64,000 bases of DNA from Cryptomeria japonica (GCF_030272615.1 NC_081406.1:265904192-265968191), one strand, 5' to 3'. Positions 24,710 through 36,532 are shown, counted from the first letter of the stretch. Notes: a model not told the origin generated them from the sequence alone. Numbers and translations are program-made.

Positions 24710-26385
24710 ATGTCACATGTGCAAGAGGGGTCATCTGTCACAAGAGATCCTTTATTTGATGGCTCTAATTATGTGTTTTGGAGAATTAGAATGAAAACAT
24801 ATCTAATTTTTATACACCTTGATGTGTGGAATATAGTTTGCAATAAACACAATGTACCTGACACAATACCTACAGATCCAGATGAGAAAATGAAGCATGA
24901 AACAAATGCAAGAGCCAAACATGCTCTCTTGTGTGGCTTGACAAAAGATATATTTGTTAAAGTCATGCATTGTAAATTTGCTCAAGAAATCTAGGAAAAA
25001 CTTGAAAATGTTTATCAAGGGAATCAGAAGGTCAAGCAGTCTAAAGTTCTTACTCTCAAGAATCAGTTTCAAGCACTGAGAATGAGGGATGATGAAAATA
25101 ATGTTGATTACTTCTTAAAGGTAGATGAAGTTGTCAATGCAAGAAGGGGACTAGGTGAAATTGTTGATGAGTCTGATGTGTTAAAAAAGGTGATTAGAAC
25201 TCTTCAACCAAAATATGAGTCCAAAGTTTCAACTCTTGAAGAAAAGAAACATTTTAATATACTTACTTTGGATAATTTACAAGGTATCTTAACTACATAT
25301 GAAATGTGTATTGAAAACACTGGTTCAACATCAAAAGAAACTGCCTTTAACGCAAAAATGAAAGAGGATTTAGATAGTGAATCAGAATTGTCTGATTCAT
25401 TAGAAGCACTTCTTGTGAGAAAACTCAAAAAGAAATACAAAGGAAAACTACCACTCAAGTGTTTTAACTATGGCAAGGCTGGTCATTTTGTAGCTCAATA
25501 TCCTTATGTTGATCAAGTCAATAATGATGATAAAATTGAAAAACATTATAAGAAAAAGTATTTTAACCCTAAAAAGAAGTTTAACTTCAACAACTTCAAA
25601 AAGAAAAATAATCTATTTAGCAAAGAAGACTCGGATGTTGAATTAGATGATTCCTTAGGTGATGAAGATGAAACTTTATTCATGGCTGAAGTTAATGTTA
25701 AAAAAACTTTAAACAATCAAACATATAGTCAAGCAAACAATCAATCTAATCTAGACAATTGTGAAATAAATCTTTAGGGTAAACTACTTTGTGCCCTACA
25801 AGAAATTAAAAAACTGAAGAAACAAATTGCTTCTCAAGAGCAAAGCCCAAATAAGATGCTTACATCTTTGCAAATTGAACTTGATGACTCTAAAATAGTT
25901 GTGGATAATCTCAAGTCAGTTCTTGTCGATAAAGATAAAGAGATTCAAACACTTGAACAACAAGTTACTTCTCTTAAAAGGAAAGTTGAAGGGTATGAAT
26001 GCACTATACACTTGAATGATATATTTGGGAAGACATAACTGGTGTTGGCTTTGACAGTGGTGAGAGTTCAAAAACTTTAAATCGAAACTTTAAAGAAGAT
26101 GGTTAGAAGCAGTCATTTGACAATAAATGAAACAATGTCAGGTTTAATGCCTTTTTCCATGGCTATTGCTTCTTTTGCAATAAATTTGGACACAAAGTGA
26201 GCAATTGTAGGTTTATGATGCCTAGAACACCAAGGTTTGGTCACAAGCAATGCTTTGGCTTTCAAAATTCAATCAAATGTTTCAAATGCAATACTATTGG
26301 TCACACATCCAAACAATACAAATAAAATAAACAAACTACAGAGAAGGTTTGGAGACCCAAGTTTGTTCCAAGCATAAAACAATCC
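24710..26385 (+). pseudogene. Element C gag with coiled coil and zinc knuckles
   Basis: Starts MSHVQEGSSVTRDPLFDGSN (DUF4219 type). One TAG near 24993 interrupts the UBN2-like capsid region (KHALLCGLTKDIF, then LKNQFQALRMRDDENN). A degenerate knuckle CFNYGKAGHFVAQY lies near 25460. A Lys/Asn-rich and acidic stretch and a clear coiled coil (25790-26030, LEQQVTSLKRKVEGYE) follow. A good knuckle CFFCNKFGHKVSNC (about 26170) and a worn one CFKCNTIGHTSKQY (about 26280) come last. A long gag with a coiled coil is typical of SIRE-like elements. Confidence 0.85.
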
Positions 26386-28171
26386 ATGCTTGTGCAAACT
26401 ACCTTTCTCTCCAAAAAGAAGGCATTATGGGTGGTGGATAGTGGTTGTTCCAACCATATGATAGGAGATAAGGATGAGTTTTTAAAACTTGAAGATTATG
26501 TTGGTGGACTTGTGAAGTTTGGTGATAACTCAGGAATACAGATAAAAGGTAAAGGCTATTTGCTTATAAATGATGACACACCTATTTATGATATATATTA
26601 TTTATAAGGTATTAAACACAATCTTTTAAGTGTTAGTTAGATTTGTGATAGTGGCTACAATGTTACATTCAATTCACAAGTATGTGCAATCAAGAACAAA
26701 TATGTTAAAATGGTTGCAACCAAATTAAGAACACATGGAAATATTTACAATCTCCTTGACTCTTCTAATCATGAAACAAATGAAGGCATGTGCCTTATGG
26801 GTCAAGTTGTAGAAAACTGGTTATGGCACAAATGATTAGGACATGTAAACTTTGACAATCTGGTTAGAATCAATAAAAAATAGAATGTGAGAGGTTTACA
26901 TGTGCTAAGCGAACTAGAAAATGTTGTTTACAAGGAATGTCTAAAAGGCAAGCAAAAAAAGGTGAGCTTCAAATCTAAGGAACATTCTTCAACTAAACCT
27001 TTGTAGCTTATACACACTAATTTATGTGGTCCTACTAGGACAAGGTCAATAAATGGTGAGAAGTATTTTATGTTATTTGTAGATGACTACACAAGGATGA
27101 TTTGGGTAACATTTATCAAACATAAGTCAGAGGCTTTTGAAAGGTTTAAAATGTTTCATAAAATGGTTGAGAAAGAATTAGATTTAAAACTTAAGTGTTT
27201 GATATCAGATAAAGGAGGTGAGTTTACCTCTCAAGAATTCATTGATTATTGTGAGAAACATGGCATCAAAAAGTAGTATGTTGCTGTTAGGATACCTCAA
27301 CAGAATGGGGTTGTCAAAAAAAAAAAGAACAGTAAAAGAAATGGCAGGAACAATGCTAGATGAAGCCAAACTGCACGATACTTTTGGAAAGACATTGTGC
27401 ATACAACTATTTATATTCTAAACAAAGTGAAAATAAGGGTGAAATCCAATTTCACTCCATATGAGCTATGGTAAGGTAAATCAACCTCTATTAAATATTT
27501 CAAAATTTTTGGTTGTAAATGCTTTATCAAAAGAGATGATGAAAATCTAGGCACCTTTCAATCTAAATCAAATGAAGGTATCTTTTTAGGATACTCTACA
27601 CATATCAAAGCCTATAAATATTTCAATAAGAGGCTACATAAGATTGTTGAATCTGTTAATGTCAAATTTGATGAAAATTTGTTTCTAGATGATGATCATG
27701 TGAAAGATGTTGAGGAGGAACCTACAGTAGATCTTGATAGATCTCCTAAATCTGCTAAAGAAGATGATACTCAACAGGAGGATGTTTTAAGCACTAAAGT
27801 AGTAACACCTCCAAAAACACCTTTCAGGATTGTTCTCAAGAATAATCCTCAAGATCAGATTATTAGGGATAGAAATGCAAGAGTGTTAACCATAAGGAAA
27901 GAAAAACTTGACAAACAAGCTCAAATTGCTGAACATTTCTAGTTAGTAACTGAGTTTGAACCCAAGACATGCAATGAAGCATTGAATGATGAATGCTGGT
28001 TGAAAGAAATGCAAAAAGAAATCAACCAGATTAAAAATAATAAGACTCAGGAATTAGTCCCAAGACCAGAGGACAAGAATGTCATTGGTGAAAAATGTGT
28101 GTTCAGAAATAAACTGGATGAATGTGGAAAAGTTGTTAGCAACAAGGGACGATTTGTGTGCAAAGTCTATA
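26386..28171 (+). pseudogene. Element C pol, part 1: protease, integrase, start of RT
   Basis: Protease VVDSGCSNHMIGD (26430). Gag-pre-integrase has GIKHNLLSVS and HVNFDNLVRI. Integrase shows LFVDDYTRMIWV and ISDKGGEFTS. The third acidic position (ERKN in relatives) reads as Lys in a run of A at 27318-27328, next to a probable frame slip. A variable spacer (27670-27940) and the start of RT (EEKCVFRNKLDECGKV, then RFVCKVY) follow. The frame is cut at 28171 by element D and resumes at 34996. Confidence 0.88.
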
Positions 28172-29011
28172 TGTTAGATACTTGATTAGTCCCAAAGACA
28201 CTGAGAGGGAGGGAGTCAATCAGTGTCTAACCGATAAATAAAAGATTTAAATTTATTTGCAACTTTATAACCCAAATTAATATATCGGTAAGAAAATAAT
28301 AATGCAGTAAAGAAAAACAAAAGTATAACCATCAATGCACACCATAACACAGATAGTTTTGGCGAGGAAACCCGGTAGGGGAAAAACCTCAGTGGGATTT
28401 GTGACCCACAATATTTACTCACTGGCCAATATGAATAAATATTACTTATACAATAGGGGCCTGCACATGCAAGAAGGCCAACAGCTTAGAGCTCACTACT
28501 CAATCACAAAAAGGAGTCCCACTGACTACAAAATTGGATGATTAAATCCAATAACAATGTACTGCTCAAAATAGCATCTGCAATTCTGGATTCAGTACTA
28601 GTTTAAGCTCTATCAGATACCTCTATCATAAACCTTGATTCTCTCTTCTCTTCTCTTATTCGCTCATAAAATAATTACATCAAAATGCATATACAGTTAT
28701 TCGCTTACATACATACCTAATTACCTTTCAAAAATGACCTAAAAGATCTCATACATATATGAGACTTTACAATAAATCATGTCGGCTATACAACATAATT
28801 ACAATACAAAAGAATATTATTTCCATGTCAGCTTAGAGTGCTGGTATCATTTGTTGTCAGTGTAGACTAGATACCGGTGTGAATAAACTTGTAGTGTATG
28901 TTGATGCTGGTAGATGATGTCTGTTGTTGGTGTAACCTGTGAACCATGTTACCAGTTGGTTGCCATCAATGACAACATCAACTATTCTCATATGAGTGTA
29001 TAATGCCAACA
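28172..29011 (-). repeat. 3' LTR of element D
   Basis: Minus strand TGTTGGCATTATACAC ... AGTATCTAACA. The C-tract is partly lost here (GAGGGAGGG on plus near 28203-28211) but intact in the 5' LTR. Confidence 0.92.
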
Positions 29012-29026
29012 ATCTCCCCCTTTGGC
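29012..29026 (-). other. Polypurine tract of element D
   Basis: Minus-strand GCCAAAGGGGGAGAT adjoins the 3' LTR start. A second copy-like run AGGGGGAGCAC lies at about 29095-29105. Confidence 0.85.
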
Positions 29027-29202
29027 ATTGATGGCAACACTTATGAGAAAAATCCAAAAACAAATATCCAAAATTGAAGTCCAAAAACTAAGTGTGCTCC
29101 CCCTGAGCAAATGATCTCCTTCTGTACATTTTTCTCATACACCACTACTCTCCCTTTGACATCAATGACAAAGGATGTCAAAAGAATCAAAGAATTCAAA
29201 AT

Positions 29203-32200
29203 TTACTTAGAAACTTGTAACCGGTTATGTACAATCTGAAAAATTTCTGCCAAAACCAAGTTAAGACCTTGCAAAAACTTAGTACTGTCAGAAATTATGG
29301 TCTTTGTCTGTCGGATCATCCCGGTCAGATAATGCATCTATTGCTCTGGTGATCTGCTTCCTTGAATAGATTCCTTAGACAACTCATTCTGGTGTGTTAA
29401 TAAGTTATCCAATCTAGGACCAAGATTGTTCTTCAACTCTTGGGTTTTCATTCTCAACCTTGCCTTCTCTCTTTCAAATTTCTCAATCTTCTCTTCATAG
29501 GTTGCCATTTCCTGATCCAAAACTGAAGTTTTGAAGAACCAGTCATATTATCAGCAATATCATCAATTTCCTTCTATGTTTTCCTTATTTCCTCATCAAT
29601 ATCCTATGTTAAATAGCGAGGCTTACATGCTTCCCTGTACAACTCTTTGTATTCCAAAATGGTGGAATTTAGTGTCGGTAACAAAGAATCAATCTTCCGT
29701 GTATAGTCTTTAATTGTCCTATCAAAGAATGCATCTTTCTCCTTATTCACTCTTTCCTTAACAGTCTCTTCATTTATTTTATCCATAATTTGAATGTTAG
29801 AAGCAATGAATTTGGACAATGTGTCCAATTTACCTAAAGATCCATCAATATGATCAACTTTACCAATCAGTGCAATCATTTGCAAAATTGGTAAAGTATC
29901 ATCAATGGCCTTAAATGCTAAGGCAATGCATTCTATAATCTTCTTTATTGAATCTAAAAGTATATCTGTAACATTCTTTGGTCTTTAATCCATAGTGGAA
30001 GTGCTACGCAGAGTGCTAGGTTCTGCAGTTGGTTTCTTATCTTCTCTAGATGTCTACACATTAACCTTAACCACTTCTGTTATCTTGCTTCCATCATTAA
30101 CCTCTTCTTTATTCATTGTTTCTTCCTTATTCTCACTTTTGTTTTCAACCTTATTTTAATCCTTACTATCATCCTTACTGCTTGCCTTGTTGACTGTCAA
30201 TTCAGATATACTCTGTTCATGCCATGTTCCAGTTCCGGTTCTTGTTTTTGCTTCTAATTCTACTTGTATCTTAGTGTTAAGATGAGTATCATCAAGGATG
30301 GATTATAATCTCTTAACTTCAACTGGTATCTCAATATTCTGCTGAGAGTCAACAGTGTTGACCGGTGACTTAGAGATCTCAACATTTGTAGTTTCAGCTT
30401 TCTTTACCTCTGCAGTTTCCTTATCCAACACAATATTAAAATCTTGAGTGTCCACATTCATGGTAAAAAGAATGTCTGACTCCAGATTAATGTCATCTTT
30501 TGTTGCTTCCTTTGACTTCTCTTCTTCAGGTTGACTATCTGTTTGTGTCGGTGCCTCAGAGATTATTGGTGGGGTGTCTTGTGCTGGTGGAGGAAGGTTA
30601 TCCTTGACCGTGATATCAGGTACACTTCCAATTTTCCCTTTACCTTTATAAACTTTCTGATATACCTTAGAAAAAGCCTTATCTACTTTTTGTCTATCCT
30701 TCTCTTCTTTCTTCTCTCTCTCAACAAAAAATATATCCCACTTATCTGTTGTTTTATCCGCTATTTCTTTCACTCTGTCGACGATAAGACTAACTTGTCG
30801 GTGACCACTTACAAAAATAGTTCTATTTGCCTTAGATATTAGATCATCAATTTCCTACTTGGAATTAATAGGATGCACAACTAATAGTGCTTCTATCTTT
30901 AATTTCTTGTCAAGCTCCATAGCAGACATTCTCTTTGCTTCTAAACTTAAGTACAAATCATTAGGTAGAACATCTACAACTTCAATAAGAACCTTCTCGT
31001 ATATGTCTAGATACAAAATAATAATTTCTTCTATGGTTTCCTTAACTGAATCATTGAAAGAATGATAAAATTTATTCACATTACCAAGGCTGCCATCTTG
31101 GGTGATTTCATTGATCAACTCTTCCGGTGAAAGAGTATCTGGTGCCTTAGGTTCAGATTTCTTCTTTGGAGTCACTTTCTTCTTCTGACCAATAGGCTCT
31201 CTTATAGCCTGTTGCTTCTTTCTCTGTGTCCCTAACTTCTTGGGAGGTGGAGCAGGTGTCGGTGAGGGTTTTCTTTTCTTCCTATCCACTCTCTTGAATT
31301 CGGTTTCCTGATCAGTGTCAAAATCAGATGAAGTAGCCACAGGGGAAACGTGAGCTACCGGTTTCAGCTCTGATTGACTTTCTTTCACACTAGCAACAAT
31401 ACCGCCAAGATTCATCAATCCTTCTGTAACATCCTTTACCAACTTAGAAGCATATTTCATTAGTTTCTCTCTTTTCTTCCTCTGCTTTTTCATGTCTACA
31501 TCCTTCTCAATTATTTCTGCATTTCCAAAAATTTCCTCTGATGGTTTCGGTGGAGCATCTAAGAGTATTCTAGCATATGAATCTAAGATGTGAGAATCCA
31601 CCTCATATCCCATTTCATTAATCTAGACAGTTATGGGTCTAACTGCCTCCATCCAAATTTAATCTCTTTTCACTACAATGCATAGCTGTTTATCATATTT
31701 ATCCACAATGCTTTGGGGAATATTTTCCCTTTGTCTCATTTTAGCTTGGAAATTCTTGAAATAGTCTTTTACCAACTCATCACCATCAGATCCCATGCTG
31801 ATAATTGCCTCCTTTATTTGTTTTCCAACAAAAATATCATACGCAAAATCCTTATGTCCAATACCGGGAATCTCTTTTGAGAAGTAAAGCATTAAACACA
31901 CAATCAGACTTTCAAATTTGAAGGTTCCTTTCTTATCACCTTTGATTTTGTGCAAATTCTCTAACAATTCATCCTTTAACCATTCACAAATGTCAATTTT
32001 AGTATTGTTTAATATCATCTCATGATCACTATGAATGCTGGAACTAGATACAGAATTCAACCTATTAGTATGAGCAACTTTATAACCAATGACCATACTT
32101 GCAAATTTAACATTGTTATCCTTTATATCATTGACCCTAAGTGACCTATTGTCAAATGTAGCTCCAGTTAAGCTCATAACCTCTTTGTTTGGGATTTTTT

Positions 32201-32663
32201 TCTTCTTGTCAGGCCTAGTGCCAGTGGAGGGTAAACTAGTAACAGCTCTTATAACTTCCTTAGTGATCTTAAAAACTGAGTCTAACCACATAAATTCACC
32301 ATGAACCCTACTAAGAACATAGCGGATGGTTGCATCTGAGAATTCTAACATATGGAGGATATCAATGAAACCTAAATCATCAATAACCTTGTGTTATAGT
32401 CTCACTACCCCATTCTTGTCAGTGATAACATTCATGTACATGTTCTTCAAATCTTCAGACCTTAAACTCTCTTTGTTACAATGTATGTATGCCCTAGGGT
32501 CTTCAGCAAATGTGACTCCCTTTGGAATTCTAGAAAATGCACCAATGGAGTCATCCAGTTTTTCTATCTTAGGGATTATCTTGAAAATGGGTCTAGGTCA
32601 TTTTATGTTCTCCACAATGGTAGGGTTTGCAACGAATTCGGGAATAGAAGATGAAGATGTCAA
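29203..32663 (-). pseudogene. Element D ORF2: conserved pol-less-element protein
   Basis: The most complete ORF2. The likely start codon reads TTG at 32663 where an ATG would be expected (leader LTSSSSIPEFVANPTI). Order: IPKGVTFAEDPRAYIH; FSDATIRYVLSRVHGEFMWL; ITKEVIRAVTSL; SLTGATFD; VNDIKDNNVKFASMVIGYK; NRLNSVSSSS; TFKFESLIVCLMLYFSKE; DYFKNFQAKM; YEVDSHILDSYARILL. A basic Pro/Lys-rich linker (about 31330-31160) precedes LSPEELINEITQDGSLGNV and Glu/Lys-rich helices to a stop at 29203. At least six stops or frameshifts break it. The Lys-rich linker suggests nucleic-acid or nuclear binding (inference). I do not recognise an enzyme. Confidence 0.68.
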
Positions 32664-33042
32664 TGTGCAAGATAAATACCTTTTAGCTGAGAAATCCTTG
32701 AATGCTTTGAAAAACCCTTTGTTGCTTCACCTTTGGGATCCCTTTGCTCAATTTTTCTCTTCTTCGAATGCTTGAATGCTTGGTGAGATGAAATGAGAAG
32801 TTACCATGTTTTATAACCAAAAAACTTTCATACAACCGTAATAAATGCTTCACCAGTGAAGTGAAAACTCCACATATCTGCTGGTAAAGAAGAATTATAA
32901 TTCTTACCACCAACCGAGGGTAAATGCATGATTTTCATTTTGTTGCCTTACCCCTAACAATTACTCTTTAGCTAGATGAAGAGTCTCCTGCCAGTGCAAG
33001 ATTACCCTATTCTGCCAGTGTAGAGACAGATTCATCAATTCT
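32664..33042 (-). promoter_or_regulatory. Element D ORF1-ORF2 spacer with possible ORF2 promoter
   Basis: On the minus strand AAGCATTTATTAC (32838-32850) precedes a TATA-like TTATAAAACATGG (32804-32816), about 145 bases before the ORF2 start. The matching spacers in A and E hold comparable signals. No coding frame is convincing here. Confidence 0.35.
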
Positions 33043-34082
33043 CTAATCTCTCTTCCTAATCCATTGTTTAGAAAATTCTTGCTTGATTTCAATCACCTTT
33101 TCTTTGCCTTTGTCATTAGATCCTTTAATGTTTGCTGCTACAGTCTTACTTCTACAAAAAATTTCAATATGCCCAATCTTGTTACATGCATAACAAGTTA
33201 CATTATTTCTCTGAATAGCTTTTCCATAACCTTGACCGATTTGAGTTCTGCATTGATTAGATAAATGTCCAAATCTACCACAAATATAGCATTTCACATT
33301 CATTCTGCAATTATCTGAGTTATGACCATTTTTATTGCATTTGGAACATTGAACGGTGGGTAAGTTTGTATTTTGATTATTCCTAAATCTTCATTGATTT
33401 TATCTATGACCAAATTTGTTGCAATTAAAACATTTCCCATTTAATTTATAAGCATTAGGTTGCCTTACCGGTTTTCTATGATGATGATTGTTTGCAGTCC
33501 CAGAACTTTATCCATGTTCAAATCCAAGTCCAATTGTTTCTCCATCAGGTTTTTGACTTTTCAGCATATCATCAAGCTTCTTTGAACTATTCTTGAATTT
33601 GTCTTTGGATACATTTGCAGTGACCAACTCACTTTCCAAAGTACTAACTTGTCTCATAAGTTCCTCTTTGTCATGTTGCATGTGAATCAAATATGTTTTA
33701 AGCATATCATTTTCATAGCTAAGCCTTAGAGATTCATCTAATCTTTCATAAGTCTTCTGGCCAAATCCTCCTCATTCCTCTTTCTATCTTCAATAGCCTT
33801 GCATAATCTCATGGTTAAATCTTGCATCTCATTCTTCATTTTACTGTTCTCTTGTCTCATTTTCTCTACAATATCTCTGAGAGTTCCCTTTTCTTCATCA
33901 TCTTGATTTTGCAATTGCACATGTAATTATTTTCTCTTATTCTTTGCTATAACCAGGTTATCTTGAAGTGCTTTGATGAATTCCTGAGCAGTTCTAAGTT
34001 CATCTTCCAGTTTGATATTCTTCAATTTTTCTGCATCAAAATCTTCAAGAGCTCCTTCCAACTGTTGTCTCAAACTTTCCAT
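33043..34082 (-). pseudogene. Element D ORF1: coiled coil with four zinc knuckles
   Basis: ATG at 34082 (MESLRQQLEGALEDFDAEKL). A long coiled coil spans about 34080-33520, broken by frame changes near 33926 and 33735. VRQPNAYKLNGKC leads into knuckles: CFNCNKFGHR (second half worn), CSKCNKNGHNSDNC, CYICGRFGHLSNQC and CYACNKIGHIEIFC. VRQPNAYK(L/F)NG also precedes the knuckles in E. The product is most like a nucleocapsid without a copia capsid domain. It ends near 33043 (stop after WIRKRD). Confidence 0.75.
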
Positions 34083-34139
34083 CGGTACCGGTTTCAGAAT
34101 ATTCCTCAAGCTGTTAGGCTTCTGTAAATAGAGGACTAG

Positions 34140-34151
34140 GCTCTGATACCA
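34140..34151 (-). other. Primer-binding site of element D
   Basis: Minus-strand TGGTATCAGAGC two bases after the 5' LTR end, identical to the site of copia element C. Confidence 0.9.
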
Positions 34152-34153
34152 AT

Positions 34154-34990
34154 TGTTAGATACTTGATCAGTCCCAAAGATACTGAGAGGGGGGGTTGAA
34201 TCAGTGTCTAACAGGTAAACAAAAGATTTAAACTTGTTTGCAACTTTATAACCTAAATTAATATACCGGTAAGCAAATAATAATGCAGTAAAGAAAAACA
34301 AAAGTATAACCATCAATGCACACCATAACACATATTTTTGGCAAGGAAACTCGATAGGGGAAAAACCTCGGTGGGATTTGTGACCCACAATATTTACTCA
34401 CTAGCCAATATGAATAAATATTACCTATACAATAGGGGCCTGCACATGCAGGAAGGCCAACAGCCTAGAGCTCACTGCTCAATCACAAAAAGGAGTCCCA
34501 CTGACTACAAAATTGGATGATTAAATCCAATAACAATGTACTGCTCATAATAGCATCTGCAATGTTGGATTCAGTACCGGTTTAAGCTTTGTCAGATACC
34601 TCTGCCATAAACCTTGCTTCACTCTGTTCTGCTCTTATTCGCTCATAAACTAATTACATCAAAATGCATATATAGTTATTCGCTTACATACATACCTAAT
34701 TACCTTTAAAAAATGACCTACAAGATCTCATAGATATATGAGTCTTTACAATACATTAGGTCGGCTATACAATATAATTACAATACAAAACAATATTATT
34801 TCCATGTTGGCTTAAAGTGCTAGTATAATCTGCTATCAGTGTAGACTGGATGTCGGTGTGAATAAACTTGTAGTGCCTGCTGGTGCCGGTAGATGATGTT
34901 TGTTGCCGGTGTAACCTATGAACCATGTTACCAGTTGGTTACCATCAATGACAACATCAACTATTCTCATCTGAGTGTATAATGCGAACA
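34154..34990 (-). repeat. 5' LTR of element D
   Basis: Minus strand TGTTCGCATTATACAC (one change from the 3' copy's TGTTGGC) to AGTATCTAACA. C-tract CAACCCCCCCTCTCAG lies about 25-35 bases from the end. Several CCGGT words occur near 34850-34915. Confidence 0.92.
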
Positions 34991-34995
34991 CTATA

Positions 34996-35749
34996 CACAA
35001 TAGTAAGGTATAGATTTTGGTGAAACTTATGCACCTGTTACTAGAATTGAATCCATTAGAATATTTTTGGCATATTCATGTTTTAAGAACTTTAAAGTTT
35101 CTCAAATGGATGTCAAAACTACTTTTTTAAATGGATACCTTGATGAGGAAGTTTATATGGAACATCCTTACTGGTTTGTTGCACAAGACAAGCCTACTCA
35201 TGTTTGCAGGTTGAAAAAGGCCTTGTATGGTCTAAAACAAGCTCCTAGAGCTTGGTATTCAAGTCTGGACTCACATTTGACAACAAATGGCTTCACAAGA
35301 GGTGGTGTGGATAGTAACCTCTATGTTAAAATGGAAGGTAATGATATACTAGTTGTTGAATTTTATGTTGATTACATTATCTTTGGCTACAATAATGATG
35401 CTTTATCTAAAGAGTTTTCTAAGATCACGGAATCAGAATTTGAAATGTCCCTGTTAGGTGAGTTAATATTTTTTCTTGGACTTCAAGTTTCTCAACTTGA
35501 ACATGGAATTTTTCAATCTCATACTAAGTATGCTAAGGAAATGCTTAAAAGATTCTAGATGGATGATTGTCATGTAGTGAGCACTCCCGTGGTTATAGGT
35601 TGTAAAATTTATAAGGTTGATGATTCGTCTAATGTGAATCAATCTGAATATCGGTCTATGATAGGTAGTTTATTGTACTTGACTGCATCAAGACCTAATT
35701 TGATGCAAGTAGTTTGTATGGTTTCTCATTTTCAATATGCCCCTTAACA
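34996..35749 (+). pseudogene. Element C pol, part 2: reverse transcriptase
   Basis: Resumes RT after D: GIDFGETYAPVTRIESIRIF, MDVKTTFLNGYLDEEVYM, LKKALYGLKQAPRAWY, then FYVDYIIFG where the catalytic box should be Y/F-V-D-D; the second Asp is Tyr. FEMSLLGELIFFLGLQVSQ and SMIGSLLYLTASRPN follow. A TAG at about 35556 and a TAA at 35744 interrupt it. A solo LTR enters at 35755, after the TSD GTCAC. Confidence 0.9.
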
Positions 35750-35754
35750 GTCAC

Positions 35755-36532
35755 TGTATATGGTGAAAATGGATAACAACAATGATGAAAGACTAAATGA
35801 ATTCAACCAAAAAACCCTAGCCTAACAACAACAAAGATCCACCATAACATATGAAGATTACCTAAGACAATGAAAATCAAATGAAATCACAAAGATTATA
35901 CCATCACATGTCCAATAGGGTTTGAATCTCCATTCTTCCTATCTCCATTGATCTTGCTTGATATATTTGCTCTCAGATTTTATGTGCACAAGAGCTCAAC
36001 AAAGAATGGAAATGTGGTTGCAAGTAGGATCTCATATGAAAAGTGTAGTGTAGTCAAGTGCATAAATTGATTAGCCAGTCAAGGTTTGATAATGAAGGAA
36101 GCATCTCCTTATATAGAAGACACTATATGAAATGGAGGGATAAGATTGAGAGGTGTAAAAGAGGTCGTCTATGATTAGAGGGTAGGTAAAGAAAATAATA
36201 AAATAATGAAAGGGGTAGGTAGTGTAGGAATTAAGAGATGAATGACATGTGTCATAGGTAGAAAAGGCTAATGAATTAATTAAATAAATAAAGATTTATT
36301 TAATTAATAGAAGAAGTGGGATCAATTAAATAAATAAGATATTTATTTAATTTAGGAAAAGGATAATTTAAATAAATAAAGGTATTTATTTAAATGAGAA
36401 ATAAGGCTAGAAGAGGATAAATGAATTAATTAAATAAATAAAGATTTATTTAATTAATAGAAGAATTAGGCTTAGATAATTAAATAAATAAAATATTTAT
36501 TTAATTAGACTAGACAATTTTAGGTGTCTACA
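35755..36532 (-). mobile_element. Solo LTR in element C (AT-palindrome family)
   Basis: Bounded by TSD GTCAC (35750-35754 and 36533-36537) with TG...CA ends. On the minus strand it starts TGTAGACACCTAAAATTGTC, like the solo LTR at 60460 (TGTAGTCACATAAATCTGTC), and has TATATAAGG at 36107-36115, which sets the strand. There is no internal region or second LTR. Removing it returns the copia frame (QSH then LTVIKRIFKY). Repeated AT-rich palindromes fill 36270-36510. Confidence 0.9.
36270..36510. repeat. AT-rich palindrome array inside solo LTR
   Basis: Five imperfect palindromes of the type TTAAATAAATAA-AGA-TTTATTTAATTAA, of which 36275-36310 and 36424-36460 are near identical, separated by unique stretches. 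Each could fold into a hairpin. Confidence 0.75.

Larger units (their letters stand above)
28172..34990 (-). mobile_element. Pol-less LTR retrotransposon D (complete, with TSD)
   Basis: The only complete and uninterrupted copy of the pol-less family in the window. It has identical 5-bp TSDs CTATA (28167-28171 and 34991-34995), LTRs of 840 bases (28172-29011) and 837 bases (34154-34990), and a primer site, ORF1, ORF2 and polypurine tract. No protease, integrase, RT or RNase H motif is present in 29027-34138. By eye the LTRs differ at about two dozen of the first 290 bases, mostly transitions, so it is not recent. It interrupts the RT of copia element C between CKVY and the following codons. 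Confidence 0.93.
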
